Assembly (NCBI GenBank): GCA_947448135.1
Contig: CANFLZ010000023.1
Location: forward strand, 1-34,638
Origin: Flavobacteriales bacterium
GTDB taxonomy: Bacteria > Bacteroidota > Bacteroidia > Flavobacteriales_D > Sanyastnellaceae
DNA: 34,638 nt
Direction of reading: 5' to 3'
The notes beneath the pieces are model-generated. The model was not told where the DNA came from. It did not search any database and saw only the letters and a list, made by a program, of their open reading frames with translations. Of this stretch, positions 24,601 through 33,566 are shown piece after piece; position 1 is the stretch's first letter, and each line of letters opens with the position of its first letter. The position numbers were made by a program, and so were the translations under genes.

Positions 24601-26664
24601 GAGGTAGATTTTGTCATCAATGGCAACGCCTCCTGTGAACCAGCATTGGTGCAAGTCATCCGAACAGGGGATGATTTCTCTTCCTATGCGTGGAATTGGG
24701 GAGATGGGACAACGGAGATTAGTTCTGAAGATACTTTGACGCACTTGTTTACCAATCCTGATTCTCAGGTGCATGTCTACGACATCACCGTCACCATCAA
24801 TACTCCACAAGGTTGTGGACATACTGCCCAACATGCCTTTACGCTTTATCCAGCCGTGCATGCAGATTTCACCATCATCAATTCAGGAGAAGACTGCGCG
24901 CCGATCAATACTGCTTTTCAAAATGCTTCTTCTGCAGCGGATCATTATCAATGGAGCTTCGGAGATGGTGGAACAAGCACTTTAAACAGTCCATCACATA
25001 CTTATGCGAATCCGGTGTACAATGACACCACATTCACAGTACAATTGATTGCCTCCTCAAATGTGGGTTGCAGCGATACAACTTCGCAAGAGATCGTCAT
25101 TCACAGAACTCCTATCGCTTTCTTCGCGATTACCGATACAACGGGTTGTTATCCTGTGACGGTTACATTGGACAATGGAAGCGTTGGTGCAGATACCTAC
25201 TCTTGGAATTATGGAACTGGCGAAACCAGTATCAACCAACAAGACATTCACCAACACAACTTCTTCAATCTAACCTCTTCACCAGTGACGAATAACATCA
25301 CTTTGACAGCAATGACTGCTGCTGGATGCTATTCGCATTATTCACTGCCCATCACCATCCCTGCGGGATTGGTCGCTGATTTTAGCGCAAACCCGCAAGG
25401 GTGTACTCCGTTTAGTGGACAATTTTTGAATCAAAGTGTGGGCGCAACATCTTACAATTGGAATTTTGGCGATGGTGGAACTTCTGGTGCTATCAACCCA
25501 CAGCACACTTTCACGACTGGACTTTCTGACACCTTGTACACGATCACTTTGACCGTACACAATGCTTTTGGTTGCAGCCAAACACAAAGCCAACAAGTGC
25601 ATGTATATCCGGTACCGTTGGCTGCAATTGCCGCCACACCCAATCCGCAAACATGGCCAAGTCCCGTAGCTTTCTCCAACAATTCGGTCAGCAACTTGGT
25701 GACCAATTATATCTGGGATTTGGGCGATGGCACTTTGGCCAATACGACAACGCCGAGCGACCACGTTTATCCAACCTGGGGCAATTACAATGTCTTGCTT
25801 TATGCCAGCAATGGTTTCTGCAGTGACACGGCTTTTACCTCGGTACAAATTCTTTCACCCGATCCTGTTGCAGGATTTATCGGAGATAGCATCGGCTGTG
25901 CACCTTTAACAGTCAGTTTCCAAGACACTTCTCTATTTGCGCAAGGTTGGCTGTGGGACTTTGGAGATGGTGGCGCTTCGATCAATAGCAGCCCCGTTCA
26001 CGTATTTGATATTCCTGGCACCTATGACATCCGACTGGTTGTTATTGGTTACAACGGTCAACTCGACACCGCTACACACTTCATGGCAGTGACCGTTCAT
26101 CCAAGAGCGCAAGCCATTTTCACGGTGACGCCCGATCAGGTGGTGGTTCCGCAACAACCTATCTTCACGGTCAACATTAGCCAAGATGCCAATCAGTACG
26201 AATGGCATTGGGGGGATGGAAAAACGGACACGACCTTTGAACCTTCGCATGTCTATACCCAAACTGGATTATACGACATACAGTTGATCGTCAACAATGA
26301 ATTCAATTGTCCCGATACACTGACCCAATTTGGCGCTGTCAACGCGATCGGTGGTGGAAGTATTGAGTTCCCTGATGCATTTACGCCTTCATTGCGCGGA
26401 CCAACGGATGGTTCAATCGATGTCAATAGTTATGACAACGATGTATTCTTCCCGAAATACGAGGGAATCGAAAAATACACGCTGTCGATCTATGACAAAT
26501 GGGGTGAGCTTATTTTCCAATCTGAAGACATTCAAAAAGGTTGGGATGGATATTACAAAGAACGAATTTGCCAGCAAGACGTGTATATTTGGAAAGCCGA
26601 TGGGATTTTCCAAAATGGACAATCTTTCAGCCTGGTGGGACAAGTCACACTGATTAGAAATTGA
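21655..26664 (+). CDS. Giant PKD-repeat surface protein with T9SS type B sorting domain
   Basis: 1669 residues from the ATG at 21655, chosen because it begins a clean signal peptide (MRVLFAAILLFFQFGLFGQ). About 17 PKD-type repeats follow, each marked by a W-[NDSH]-[FWYL]-G-[DNT]-G-like core (INWGDG, WDFGDG, WNFGNG, WNWGDG, WSFGDG, WHWGDG and others), spaced about 80-100 residues apart. Most repeats also carry a C-S-P or C-x-P turn (GCSPL, CSPQ, CSPY, CAPI). The last about 95 residues (IEFPDAFTPS, KYTLSIYDKWGELIFQ, GWDGYYKE, VYIWKADG, VGQVTLIRN) are a type B, gliding-motility-associated C-terminal domain. It is an adhesin-like T9SS cargo, and the PorP/SprF gene immediately downstream (one-base overlap) is its expected secretion partner. 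Confidence 0.93.
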   Translation: MRVLFAAILLFFQFGLFGQTCPKVLDNEGDPSSHPYWYSCSGGDFLFNLQTTSNWGDASINWGDGSAIQSVTGFNTGVIIPHTYAAAVDTFVVTISQVSSSCVVTGVVVMEQPTAASIQIPFGFGTQACVPASLHFTNSSTNVSATTQFVWDFGDGQTLAVDYSNLNQVIEHFYDPGAVNCETQVTLTAENYCNQLQGNSSIATFNPIHLWDKDQPNIGVASVTHCYPDTTFSFTNTGTRNCYNQGNIYQRLVKWTFGTVSEVGANTETAWLPYPPNSAHVAAFPGVGDYTIILLDSSYCGVATDTQIVHIVNPPVAEFSFPQDTLCVGQSITFTPLNQGGNIYEWNFNGTWQTLPAGPVNYSFNSAGIKTIQFRISQSSTASSCNDIAVHTIVVLPAPSATITYSADVGCDSLLVTFGQTSVGNPTNFQWDFDNGQTYIGTTPPAQWFVGNGNYNVVLNVAANNGCTGTATKTITINNTPTAAFSVSNPCVGQTVSFNQESTGNPNNFNWNFGNGNTSTQSSPNTTYNAAGDYTVRLIARRGTCRDTLYQTITVFGLPTANFSNTPSSGCSPLNVDFQNNSTGAIQYSWNFNDGETDTLSNPAHTFVALGSSNQVYHVQLTATSEHGCTNTVTHNINVTAGALANFHLQNITPTCSPQSVNFINDSQNAVSYSWNFADGNTSTETQPSHVFSASGVDVQFYDVQLIAYSNGACHDTTMQTVAVFPAPNFNLTTENLSGCSPLTVNMPYVLGATQFQWNFGDGGTSTLPQPQHTFNSISGLPTTYNISLIARSPFGCYDTLQSTLSVAPAPNASFTISANAACEPAVVEFINTSDDGTNFTWNWGDGNTTFSNLDTLNHTFSNPDDFVHNYNITLSTSSVSGCSDSYTQNFTLYPEVHAQFTLMNPDQNCSPYAANFVNNSAAAQQFNWNFGDGTSSSSAQSIHLYTASAQSDTTYLATLIATSTYGCSDTASLNVVVAHTPEVDFVINGNASCEPALVQVIRTGDDFSSYAWNWGDGTTEISSEDTLTHLFTNPDSQVHVYDITVTINTPQGCGHTAQHAFTLYPAVHADFTIINSGEDCAPINTAFQNASSAADHYQWSFGDGGTSTLNSPSHTYANPVYNDTTFTVQLIASSNVGCSDTTSQEIVIHRTPIAFFAITDTTGCYPVTVTLDNGSVGADTYSWNYGTGETSINQQDIHQHNFFNLTSSPVTNNITLTAMTAAGCYSHYSLPITIPAGLVADFSANPQGCTPFSGQFLNQSVGATSYNWNFGDGGTSGAINPQHTFTTGLSDTLYTITLTVHNAFGCSQTQSQQVHVYPVPLAAIAATPNPQTWPSPVAFSNNSVSNLVTNYIWDLGDGTLANTTTPSDHVYPTWGNYNVLLYASNGFCSDTAFTSVQILSPDPVAGFIGDSIGCAPLTVSFQDTSLFAQGWLWDFGDGGASINSSPVHVFDIPGTYDIRLVVIGYNGQLDTATHFMAVTVHPRAQAIFTVTPDQVVVPQQPIFTVNISQDANQYEWHWGDGKTDTTFEPSHVYTQTGLYDIQLIVNNEFNCPDTLTQFGAVNAIGGGSIEFPDAFTPSLRGPTDGSIDVNSYDNDVFFPKYEGIEKYTLSIYDKWGELIFQSEDIQKGWDGYYKERICQQDVYIWKADGIFQNGQSFSLVGQVTLIRN

Positions 26665-27662
26665 TGAATATGAAAAAATATTGGCTATTCATTTTATTGT
26701 TTGTAGGAATGTCGAGCGCTGCCTTTTCTCAGGATCAGCAGTACACTCAATTCTACGCAGTACCCACGGTCATGAACCCTGCCTTTGCTGGTGCAAGTTT
26801 GCAATCTCGATTTGCCTTGCAATACCGAAACCAATGGTTGGGAATTCCCAGCGGATACAGAAGCTATGTCGCATCTTTTGACACGTATATCAACTCCATG
26901 AAAAGTGGAATTGGCGTGGTTGTTCAAAAGGATGTTGCAGGAGTAGGCAATCTCGCCAGAAGCTCTTTCAACGTTCAATACGCTTACGAAACACGCATCA
27001 AAAAAAATTGGTATATAAGACCAGCGATTCAATTGTCGATTGGCTCCAGAAGTGTCGACTTCAACAACCTCACTTTCTATGATCAGTTGATTCGCAACAA
27101 TGCTTCTACATCGCTCGAAACGTATCCAGGTTTATCCAAGCAGTTTTTTGATACGGGAGCAGGAATATTGGTTTACGGTCCAGACCTTTGGTTTGGCGCT
27201 TCTGCCGTGCATTTGAATACTCCCGATGAGAGTTTATTTGAAACCAATAGCTCCTTGATTCCAATTCGCTACTCCATGCATGGCGGAAAACGTTTCAGAA
27301 TCAAAGGCCATTCATTGGGTCGTTTGGATCACCACATCTTGATTGCTGCCAACTACATGTCACAAGGAAAATTTGATCAACTGGATTTGGGATTCTCTTA
27401 TGAATTCAAGCCGTTGTTCATGGGGGTTTGGTACCGCGGATTGCCCGTGAAATCGAACGGCTACGGACTTCCCAACCGCGACGCCTTGGCCTTCTTGGTG
27501 GGTATTCAAGCCGGAGCTTACAACCTCGGTTATAGCTATGATGTTACTGTTTCTTCTTTGGGAGCGGGCAATTCTGCTGGAGCACACGAATTGACACTTG
27601 TGTACAACATGGCTGTGAAGGTGAAGAGCAAAAGAAAGATTGTGCCCTGCGCAGCCTTCTAA
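26664..27662 (+). CDS. PorP/SprF family T9SS-associated outer membrane protein
   Basis: 332 residues. A signal peptide ends SSAAFSQ, followed by the family opening DQQYTQFYAVPTVMNPAFAG, then alternating beta strands of an outer-membrane barrel (QSRFALQYRNQWLG, DLGFSYEF, YNLGYSYDV). Members of this family act with type B sorting-domain proteins and help attach or export a specific partner, as SprF does for SprB. The ATG at 26664 overlaps the TGA of the giant PKD protein by one base; 26670 is an alternative start. It ends three bases from the stop of the convergent murB. Confidence 0.92.
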   Translation: MNMKKYWLFILLFVGMSSAAFSQDQQYTQFYAVPTVMNPAFAGASLQSRFALQYRNQWLGIPSGYRSYVASFDTYINSMKSGIGVVVQKDVAGVGNLARSSFNVQYAYETRIKKNWYIRPAIQLSIGSRSVDFNNLTFYDQLIRNNASTSLETYPGLSKQFFDTGAGILVYGPDLWFGASAVHLNTPDESLFETNSSLIPIRYSMHGGKRFRIKGHSLGRLDHHILIAANYMSQGKFDQLDLGFSYEFKPLFMGVWYRGLPVKSNGYGLPNRDALAFLVGIQAGAYNLGYSYDVTVSSLGAGNSAGAHELTLVYNMAVKVKSKRKIVPCAAF

Positions 27663-27665
27663 CAA

Positions 27666-28685
27666 TTACAAAATATTGACTTCTCGTTCTAAGGTAATGC
27701 GATATCGTTGGGTGATATCGTTGACAATTTGCGTGGACAAGTCGTAGACCTCATTTCCAGTTGCTTCTCCAAAATTGACCAACACCAAGGCCTGCTTTTC
27801 ATTGACACCGCAATGCGCTGCGCGATGACCCTTCCAACCGGAATGCTCAATCAACCAACCCGCAGGAACTTTTACTTTACCGGGTCCCGCTGGGTAAGAT
27901 GGCATCGATGGAAATTCTTGCAGCAAGGATTCATACAAGTCGGCTTCAATCACTGGGTTTTTGAAAAAGCTTCCTGCATTGCCCAACACCTTTGGATCGG
28001 GTAATTTGGACTGCCGAATATTCATCACCGCTTGACTCACGCCTACCAATGTTGGTTCACTATATCCCAAACGTTCCAATTCTTTTTGGATGTCACCATA
28101 TTGGATGTTCCATTTGGGCGTTTTAAACAATCGAAATGTCACAGCAGTAATGATCCACTTGCCCTTCTCAGCGTTTTTAAAGATGCTATCGCGATAACCA
28201 AACTGACAAGTAGCTTTATCAAAAGAGCGCAGCTCACCTGATTCAGCATTCACGGCCTCCAACGATTCAAATACATCTTTAATCTCAACGCCATAAGCCC
28301 CAATATTCTGAATGGGGCACGCTCCAACCGATCCAGGAATCAAACTCAAATTTTCGACACCCGCCCATTGTTTTTGAATACAATGTAAAACGAACGAATG
28401 CCAAACTTCACCAGCAGCCGATTCAACCAAAACTTGATCACCTTGTTCTGAAACTTGACGAATTCCTTGCAATCGATTCACCAATACTACTCCTTCAAAA
28501 TCTCGGGTAAACAACACATTACTTCCTCCACCCAACACCAATCGCGGCAAGGTCTTCCAGCGATCGTCTTGAATTACTTCTCGCATTTCTTCCAACGAAG
28601 TGCAGGTCACCATCCACTTTGCGCGAACAGAAATGCCGAAGGTATTCCAAGGCTTTAAGTCGATATTCGATTGCCAAACTATCAT
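27666..28685 (-). CDS. murB: UDP-N-acetylenolpyruvoylglucosamine reductase
   Basis: FAD- and NADPH-dependent reduction in peptidoglycan precursor synthesis, cytoplasmic; 339 residues, the type I (E. coli-like) length. The FAD-binding part shows NTFGI, LGGGSNVLF and IPGSVGACPIQNIGAYG. Substrate and catalytic residues are seen in CQFGYRDSIFK (Arg), GNAGSFFKNP (the proton-donor Ser) and the C-terminal LEREVNIL (Glu). All expected active-site segments are intact. A small conserved gene lies upstream on the same strand with a 69-base gap. Confidence 0.97.
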   Translation of the reverse strand: MIVWQSNIDLKPWNTFGISVRAKWMVTCTSLEEMREVIQDDRWKTLPRLVLGGGSNVLFTRDFEGVVLVNRLQGIRQVSEQGDQVLVESAAGEVWHSFVLHCIQKQWAGVENLSLIPGSVGACPIQNIGAYGVEIKDVFESLEAVNAESGELRSFDKATCQFGYRDSIFKNAEKGKWIITAVTFRLFKTPKWNIQYGDIQKELERLGYSEPTLVGVSQAVMNIRQSKLPDPKVLGNAGSFFKNPVIEADLYESLLQEFPSMPSYPAGPGKVKVPAGWLIEHSGWKGHRAAHCGVNEKQALVLVNFGEATGNEVYDLSTQIVNDITQRYRITLEREVNIL

Positions 28686-28754
28686 GTCTCTAAATTCGAA
28701 CTTTTTTCAAGATGGATTTGCTATTCCTACAATGGATAATGAACACCTTTCTGT

Positions 28755-28994
28755 TCAAGGCAAATAACCTGTCAACGCTATAAATTCGGACGAAGTCATC
28801 GATTCAATGTTGCCATTTGTATTTTGTAATAGATCGTGCAAATACCAACGTTCAGGCAATGTAGTGGCTTCCCATTCTTGACGAATAAACCGAGAACCAA
28901 CCCTTTGAAACTCGATCACGTGGGTTTCTGAGACAATACAATAGTAATTGGTACCGCTCGCAGTTTTCAAGAACACAGGAAATTTTTCAACCAT
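28755..28994 (-). CDS. Small conserved protein of unknown function
   Basis: 79 residues from the ATG at 28994 (MVEKFPVFLKTASGTNYYCI). A TTG 12 codons further upstream would overlap the addB leader and is less likely. No signal or membrane segment. The pattern FPVFLK-x-SG-x-NYY-x-I, then FQRVGSRF and LPERWYLHDLL resembles a short protein I associate with Bacteroidota genomes, function unknown. It is divergent from addB with 36 bases between starts and lies upstream of murB on the same strand. Confidence 0.7.
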   Translation of the reverse strand: MVEKFPVFLKTASGTNYYCIVSETHVIEFQRVGSRFIRQEWEATTLPERWYLHDLLQNTNGNIESMTSSEFIALTGYLP

Positions 28995-29030
28995 TTCACA
29001 AAGATGAAATAGAATTGATATCTTGGGCAA

Positions 29031-31781
29031 ATGATGACTTCTTTTTTAAAACAATTCGCTCAAACATTATTGCAACAACATGAAAAGCAAATGCAACATG
29101 TACATGTTATTGTCCCCGGAAAAAGAGCGGCTCTGTTTCTAAAAAAACATCTTTTCGAAGTGAATCAAGGCCCATTGATTCCACCTAGAATTATGATTCT
29201 GCCGGAGTGGTTGCAGACCATCAGCACCATCCAAAACATTGCGGGTTTTGAATCTACTTTGGATTTGTACAAAAGCTATTTGGCTGTTGCCCAAGAACCA
29301 GAAGATTTCAATGCCTTTATGAAATGGGCGTCCCATGCACTCAATGATTTCAACGATGTTGATCAATACCTTGTGGATGGCCAACAGATCTTTCAAAATA
29401 TCAAAGACATCAAAGCCATCGATTCATGGAGTTTGCACCAAGATCCGTTGTCCGAAGTACAACAAAAATTCTTGCAATTCTGGGATGAACTCGGCGCTGT
29501 TTATCATCACTTCCAAAGTGAAAGTGATGCCCACAACCGATGGAATTATGCACAAGTAGCACGGAGATTAGCAGAGAAAAAATTCGAATTTCATTCAGAC
29601 GCTACCCACACCTACTTTGTGGGTCTATCGAGACTCACACCAGCTGAAGAAAAAGTCATCGCACTCTTTCAAAAAGCAAATCACAGTGTCTCCTTGCATT
29701 GGGATGCAGATGCCTATTATGTGCACAATCCCTCGCATGAGGCCGGTGATTTTTTTCAAAAGAAAATCAAAGCAGGCGAAACGATTCCTCTCGTCGATTG
29801 CCTTTCACAAGGTGAAAGAAAAGTCAAAATTTGGAAGTCCAATACTTCCCTTGGCGCATCCGCAATTTTGGCCAAAAGACTATCCCAACTCAGTCCGCAA
29901 GAACGAGAAGATACTGCGGTAATCATCACCGACAACAATTCACTCTTGCCATTGATTACCCACTTGCATCCTGAAGTGCCCATCAATGTAGCCATCGGTT
30001 GGCCCTTAAAAAACACAGGGGTGTATCAGCTGTTTGCTTCCTACATTCATTTTTGTGTTAAAAGTCAAAAGCAAAATAGAATTTATCACAAAGATTTGAC
30101 GCAATGGTTGGAGCAACCTGTCTTGCGCAATACCACCCAATCCTGGCGAGATAGCTTTTTAAAGAAACTCATCCAAAAGAAACGAGCTTACTTCACGGCT
30201 GCGGACATCGCAGATTGGATAACCCAAGATCGAGATTTGCAATCCATGGCTGGCTTCTTGCCTTTCATCGACATTGTCACTACTTCCAGTTTTGATTTGA
30301 TCGAAAAAATGAATCAGCTCAATCAAATCATTTTAGAAGATGACAAACTCGATGACATTACTAGAGAATGTGCATGGCAATGGGCTGAGAAATGGGAGAA
30401 ATTGAATCCTGCTTTGCAGGCCTACGACTTTTTGCAAAGCACATCGGCATTGGAAATTCTCATTCAATATGTTTTGGCCAAAGAGACCATCGCATTGGAG
30501 GGAGAGCCACTCGAAGGTCTTCAAATTTTGGGCATGATCGAAACCCGAGCTTTGGATTTCAAACGAGTCATCTTTACACAAGCGACAGAGGAGGTAATGC
30601 CCGGGCAAAGTCCGATGCAAACCTTGATCCCTTTTGAATTGCGAAAAGCCTTCCACATGCCAATGCCTGGGGATCGCGAAGCCAGTTATGCCTACAATTT
30701 TTATCGTTTGCTGCAACGCGCGGATCAAATCGAATTTTACTTCCCTTCCTCCTCATCTGATTTCCGCTCTGTAGAACCCAGCCGATATATCCAGCAGCTC
30801 AAGTGGGAATGGCCTTTGAGCAATGCCAACATTGTTTTTGAAGAACAGAATATCTCGCTCCCCGCTTCGCATGATTTGGACGCAAAAGAAGTGATCAGTG
30901 CCGACGATTTTTCTCGCAACCAAATCAAACAGCAAATCAGCAGAGGTCTCAGTCCATCTGCCATCAACAAATACTTATCATGCCCACTTGACTTTTATTA
31001 CAAATACATTTTGGGCATTGGTGAGATCAATGAGTTGGATGAGCAAGTGGACTCCGCGGGAATGGGAACCATCATTCATGCTGTGCTCGAAAAATGGCAT
31101 TTGACCGTGCTGAATGTCGCCATGACACTGGCACATATCCAATCATGGCGGAAAGATCTCGACCAAGAACTCCTCCTACAATTTCAGGATGGGGATCAAA
31201 CGGTAGCTGTTGAAGGCTATAATATTTTGGCGATGGAAGCCGCCAAAAAAATGATCGAACGCGTTTTGGATTTCGACGAAAAACTCATCCGCAACAACAC
31301 CCCGCCTAGCATTTTGTTTACAGAAAAAAATTATGAGCATGACCTAACGCTCTCCGATGGCACACCTGTCAAACTCAAAGGAACCTTGGACCGCGTGCAT
31401 CTTTGCGGGGGTGAATATTTCATTCTGGATTACAAAACAGGAAAGGTGGACAGCGGTGATTTGAGTCCAGGCGACAATGAAGTCGCTAATATCTTCAACG
31501 GTAAAAAAAGCAAGCTCACCCAAATTTTACTCTACGCCTATTTGGCCCATCACAATCAACTGGCGCCACTCGACAAAATGCAGATTGGCCTATTTCCCTT
31601 AGGGAAATCGGAAGGAGAGCCCCTGATGCTCAAGAACACACAAGACATGCTCAATCCTACATTCATGCAGGAATGGGAAAACAGCATTGTTCAATTGATA
31701 GAAGGCATGCTCAGTCGCGCAGATTTCCAACACAAAGAAGAATCTCAATATTGTCAATTCTGCCGCGACGCAGGTCGGTGA
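29031..31781 (+). CDS. addB: PD-(D/E)XK nuclease family protein, AddB-like
   Basis: 916 residues; expected partner of the AddA-like helicase-nuclease in double-strand-break processing. The N-terminus has [14 protein letters not shown] in place of a functional Walker A (no GKT/GKS), as in Bacteroidota AddB, so it is unlikely to hydrolyse ATP. The C-terminal nuclease has [19 protein letters not shown] (C651), [10 protein letters not shown] and [10 protein letters not shown] (D800, K802). Fe-S cluster cysteines are C651, C908 and C911. The fourth cysteine of the C-x2-C-x5-C pattern is missing because the TGA stop (31779-31781) falls exactly at that codon. It is followed by pyrH after 17 bases. 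Confidence 0.88.
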   Translation: MMTSFLKQFAQTLLQQHEKQMQHVHVIVPGKRAALFLKKHLFEVNQGPLIPPRIMILPEWLQTISTIQNIAGFESTLDLYKSYLAVAQEPEDFNAFMKWASHALNDFNDVDQYLVDGQQIFQNIKDIKAIDSWSLHQDPLSEVQQKFLQFWDELGAVYHHFQSESDAHNRWNYAQVARRLAEKKFEFHSDATHTYFVGLSRLTPAEEKVIALFQKANHSVSLHWDADAYYVHNPSHEAGDFFQKKIKAGETIPLVDCLSQGERKVKIWKSNTSLGASAILAKRLSQLSPQEREDTAVIITDNNSLLPLITHLHPEVPINVAIGWPLKNTGVYQLFASYIHFCVKSQKQNRIYHKDLTQWLEQPVLRNTTQSWRDSFLKKLIQKKRAYFTAADIADWITQDRDLQSMAGFLPFIDIVTTSSFDLIEKMNQLNQIILEDDKLDDITRECAWQWAEKWEKLNPALQAYDFLQSTSALEILIQYVLAKETIALEGEPLEGLQILGMIETRALDFKRVIFTQATEEVMPGQSPMQTLIPFELRKAFHMPMPGDREASYAYNFYRLLQRADQIEFYFPSSSSDFRSVEPSRYIQQLKWEWPLSNANIVFEEQNISLPASHDLDAKEVISADDFSRNQIKQQISRGLSPSAINKYLSCPLDFYYKYILGIGEINELDEQVDSAGMGTIIHAVLEKWHLTVLNVAMTLAHIQSWRKDLDQELLLQFQDGDQTVAVEGYNILAMEAAKKMIERVLDFDEKLIRNNTPPSILFTEKNYEHDLTLSDGTPVKLKGTLDRVHLCGGEYFILDYKTGKVDSGDLSPGDNEVANIFNGKKSKLTQILLYAYLAHHNQLAPLDKMQIGLFPLGKSEGEPLMLKNTQDMLNPTFMQEWENSIVQLIEGMLSRADFQHKEESQYCQFCRDAGR

Positions 31782-31786
31782 TTTCT

Positions 31787-31794
31787 TATATTTG
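31787..31794 (+). promoter_or_regulatory. Possible -7 promoter box of pyrH-frr
   Basis: TATATTTG is an exact match to TAnnTTTG, ending four bases before the pyrH ATG (31799). No TTG is seen at the normal -33 distance. If used, the transcript would be essentially leaderless. pyrH may instead be read from the addB transcript. Confidence 0.35.
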
Positions 31795-31798
31795 TGAC

Positions 31799-32506
31799 AT
31801 GAAGTATTCTCGCATCCTCCTAAAGCTTAGTGGTGAGTCTCTTATGGGAGACAAACAATTTGGAATTGATAACGACCGCCTGATGCAATACGCCCGCGAA
31901 ATCAAAGAGATTTTTGCCGAAGGGGTAGAAATTGCCATCGTGATTGGAGGGGGAAATATTTTCAGAGGCGTTCAAGCCGAGCAAGGTGGAATGGAAAGAA
32001 CGCAAGGTGACTACATGGGAATGTTGGCCACCATGATCAACTCCATGGCATTGCAAAGTGCATTGGAAAGTATCGAAGTGCCTACCCGTTTGCAATCGGC
32101 CATTGAAATGAAACAAATTGCCGAGCCGTACATTCGCCGCAAAGCCGTGAAGCACTTGGAAGTGGGTCGTGTTGTCATCTTTGGCGCAGGCACCGGAAAT
32201 CCTTTCTTCACAACGGATACAGCAGCGTCATTGCGTGCCATCGAGGTAGAAGCAGATGTCATTTTAAAAGGCACGCGTGTCGATGGAATTTACACTGCCG
32301 ATCCAGAGAAAGATCCCAACGCTGTCAAATACGAACGCGTATCTTTCAATGAGGTATATGAAAAAGGATTGAATGTCATGGACATGACAGCTTTCACCTT
32401 GTGCAACGAAAACAAGTTGCCCATCATCGTATTTGACATGAACAAAAGTGGCAATTTAAAGCGCTTGGTGCATGGAGAAAAAGTAGGAACATTGGTTGAT
32501 TTTTAA
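31799..32506 (+). CDS. pyrH: UMP kinase
   Basis: Phosphorylates UMP to UDP; 235 residues, the standard hexameric bacterial enzyme of the amino acid kinase fold. It starts [18 protein letters not shown]. The nucleotide-binding GGGNIFRG and the [15 protein letters not shown] segment are present, as are the uridylate-binding [15 protein letters not shown] loop and C-terminal [10 protein letters not shown]. The ATG at 31799 is chosen because upstream in-frame sequence belongs to addB in another frame. frr follows after 11 bases, the common pyrH-frr pairing. Confidence 0.97.
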   Translation: MKYSRILLKLSGESLMGDKQFGIDNDRLMQYAREIKEIFAEGVEIAIVIGGGNIFRGVQAEQGGMERTQGDYMGMLATMINSMALQSALESIEVPTRLQSAIEMKQIAEPYIRRKAVKHLEVGRVVIFGAGTGNPFFTTDTAASLRAIEVEADVILKGTRVDGIYTADPEKDPNAVKYERVSFNEVYEKGLNVMDMTAFTLCNENKLPIIVFDMNKSGNLKRLVHGEKVGTLVDF

Positions 32507-32517
32507 TACAAAGGAAT

Positions 32518-33081
32518 ATGTCAGAAGAAATTGGAATGGCGTTAGAAGAAGCCACAAACGGCATGAACAAAGCCATCGATCATTTGGAATTTGAATTGAA
32601 TAAAATTCGCGCGGGCAAAGCCAGTCCTGCGATGTTGGATAGTGTGAAAGTAGATTACTACGGTTCCATGACCCCTTTGAAAAATGTAGCCAATGTCAGC
32701 ACGCCCGATGCCCGCACGATTACCGTGCAAGCTTGGGAAAAGCACATGTTGGAAAATATAGCCAAGGCGATTATGGAAGCCAACTTGGGATTGAATCCCC
32801 AAAACAACGGCGACTTAATTATCATCGCTGTTCCTATGTTGACAGAAGAGCGTCGTCGCGATTTGTCCAAGCGTGCACATGGAGAAGGTGAGAATGCCAA
32901 AGTGGCCATTCGCAATGCCCGAAAGGAAGCCATTGATTTTATCAAGCAAGCACAAAAAGACGGACTTCCTGAAGACGAAGCCAAAACTGGAGAGACCAAA
33001 GTTCAAGAATTGACCGATCGCTACAACAAAAAAGTAGAAGAAGTACTTGCCGCCAAGGACAAGGATATCATGACGATATAG
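32518..33081 (+). CDS. frr: Ribosome recycling factor
   Basis: Splits post-termination ribosomes with EF-G; 187 residues, close to the usual 185. The long three-helix bundle is recognisable from HLEFELNKIRAGKASPAMLDSV at the N-terminus, the hinge domain with VDYYGSMTPLKNVANVSTPDART, and the conserved LTEERRRDLSKRAHGEGENAKVAIRNAR stretch, ending DKDIMTI. It is downstream of pyrH in the same unit. A composite tandem repeat begins nine bases after the stop. Confidence 0.97.
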   Translation: MSEEIGMALEEATNGMNKAIDHLEFELNKIRAGKASPAMLDSVKVDYYGSMTPLKNVANVSTPDARTITVQAWEKHMLENIAKAIMEANLGLNPQNNGDLIIIAVPMLTEERRRDLSKRAHGEGENAKVAIRNARKEAIDFIKQAQKDGLPEDEAKTGETKVQELTDRYNKKVEEVLAAKDKDIMTI

Positions 33082-33090
33082 AGGCCTATT

Positions 33091-33170
33091 GGTGGATCAG
33101 TGAATCGGTTATCTGTTTGGGTATAAGAACTGATCACCCAAAACCCATCACCGATTACCGATTATCGAAT
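33091..33170. repeat. Composite 8-mer/7-mer tandem repeat, copy 1
   Basis: Octamers GTGGATCA, GTGAATCG and a degenerate GTTATCTG run in register from 33092 to 33115. After a short spacer with GGGTAT, heptamers ACCCAAA, ACCCATC, ACCGATT, ACCGATT and ATCGAAT run in exact 7-base register from 33136 to 33170. The last heptamer reaches the hicB stop codon. Copy 2 lies upstream of hicA at 33871-33979 in the same orientation, so the pair brackets the hicBA module. Confidence 0.7.
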
Positions 33171-33565
33171 CACAAAAAATCAAACTGAGACAACTCTTCA
33201 CCGATTCTTTTTACTCCAGCGACCAGCTTTTGTTGTTGACGCCAAGAGGGAACTTTATTCCCGCTCATGTATTGAGAAAGCAGTGCTGGATTGATACCGA
33301 CTCGCTTGGCAAACAAACGAGCATTGAGGATGCGATAGTGATTAAAAAACGATCGCCAATCCCAAATAAATTGATGCGGGATAGTGGCCAGCTCACACTC
33401 CTCTTTGTCAAAGTACAAGGCTTCCGCTTCATAGCAATGATTCAACAGTTCAGCCATCTCAACAGCGGTTGTAAACAATGGTAATTTGACTTCGTAAGCA
33501 GAAAATCCAGATTCGGTTTGTTCTATGCGCCAACAAAATTTTTTGGGTAATTTTAATGTCTTCAT
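33170..33565 (-). CDS. hicB: HicB-like antitoxin with C-terminal helix-turn-helix
   Basis: 131 residues. The N-terminal half (RIEQTESGFSAYEVKLPLF) has the HicB partial RNase-H-like strand pattern. The C-terminal half (RILNARLFAKRVGINPALLSQYMSGNKVPS) is a clear Xre-type helix-turn-helix that should bind the hicA promoter. It starts one base after the hicA stop, so toxin and antitoxin are co-translated, toxin first. The antitoxin role is inferred from the partner; the HTH residues are visible directly. Confidence 0.82.
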   Translation of the reverse strand: MKTLKLPKKFCWRIEQTESGFSAYEVKLPLFTTAVEMAELLNHCYEAEALYFDKEECELATIPHQFIWDWRSFFNHYRILNARLFAKRVGINPALLSQYMSGNKVPSWRQQQKLVAGVKRIGEELSQFDFL

Positions 33566-33566
33566 C

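Noticed and set aside
22252-25848. Long antisense reading frames opposite the PKD gene (for example 22252-22827 and 25342-25848)
   Set aside because: They are by-products of the repetitive codon composition of the PKD repeats and show no domain, signal or start context of their own.
28740-28757. Small inverted repeat TGAACA-N6-TGTTCA upstream of murB as terminator or operator
   Set aside because: Only six base pairs, no T tract, and it overlaps the stop codon of the small upstream gene; likely chance.
31673-31798. Longer pyrH reading frame
   Set aside because: The extension overlaps the addB 3' end and is unlike UMP kinase; [14 protein letters not shown] is the normal family start.
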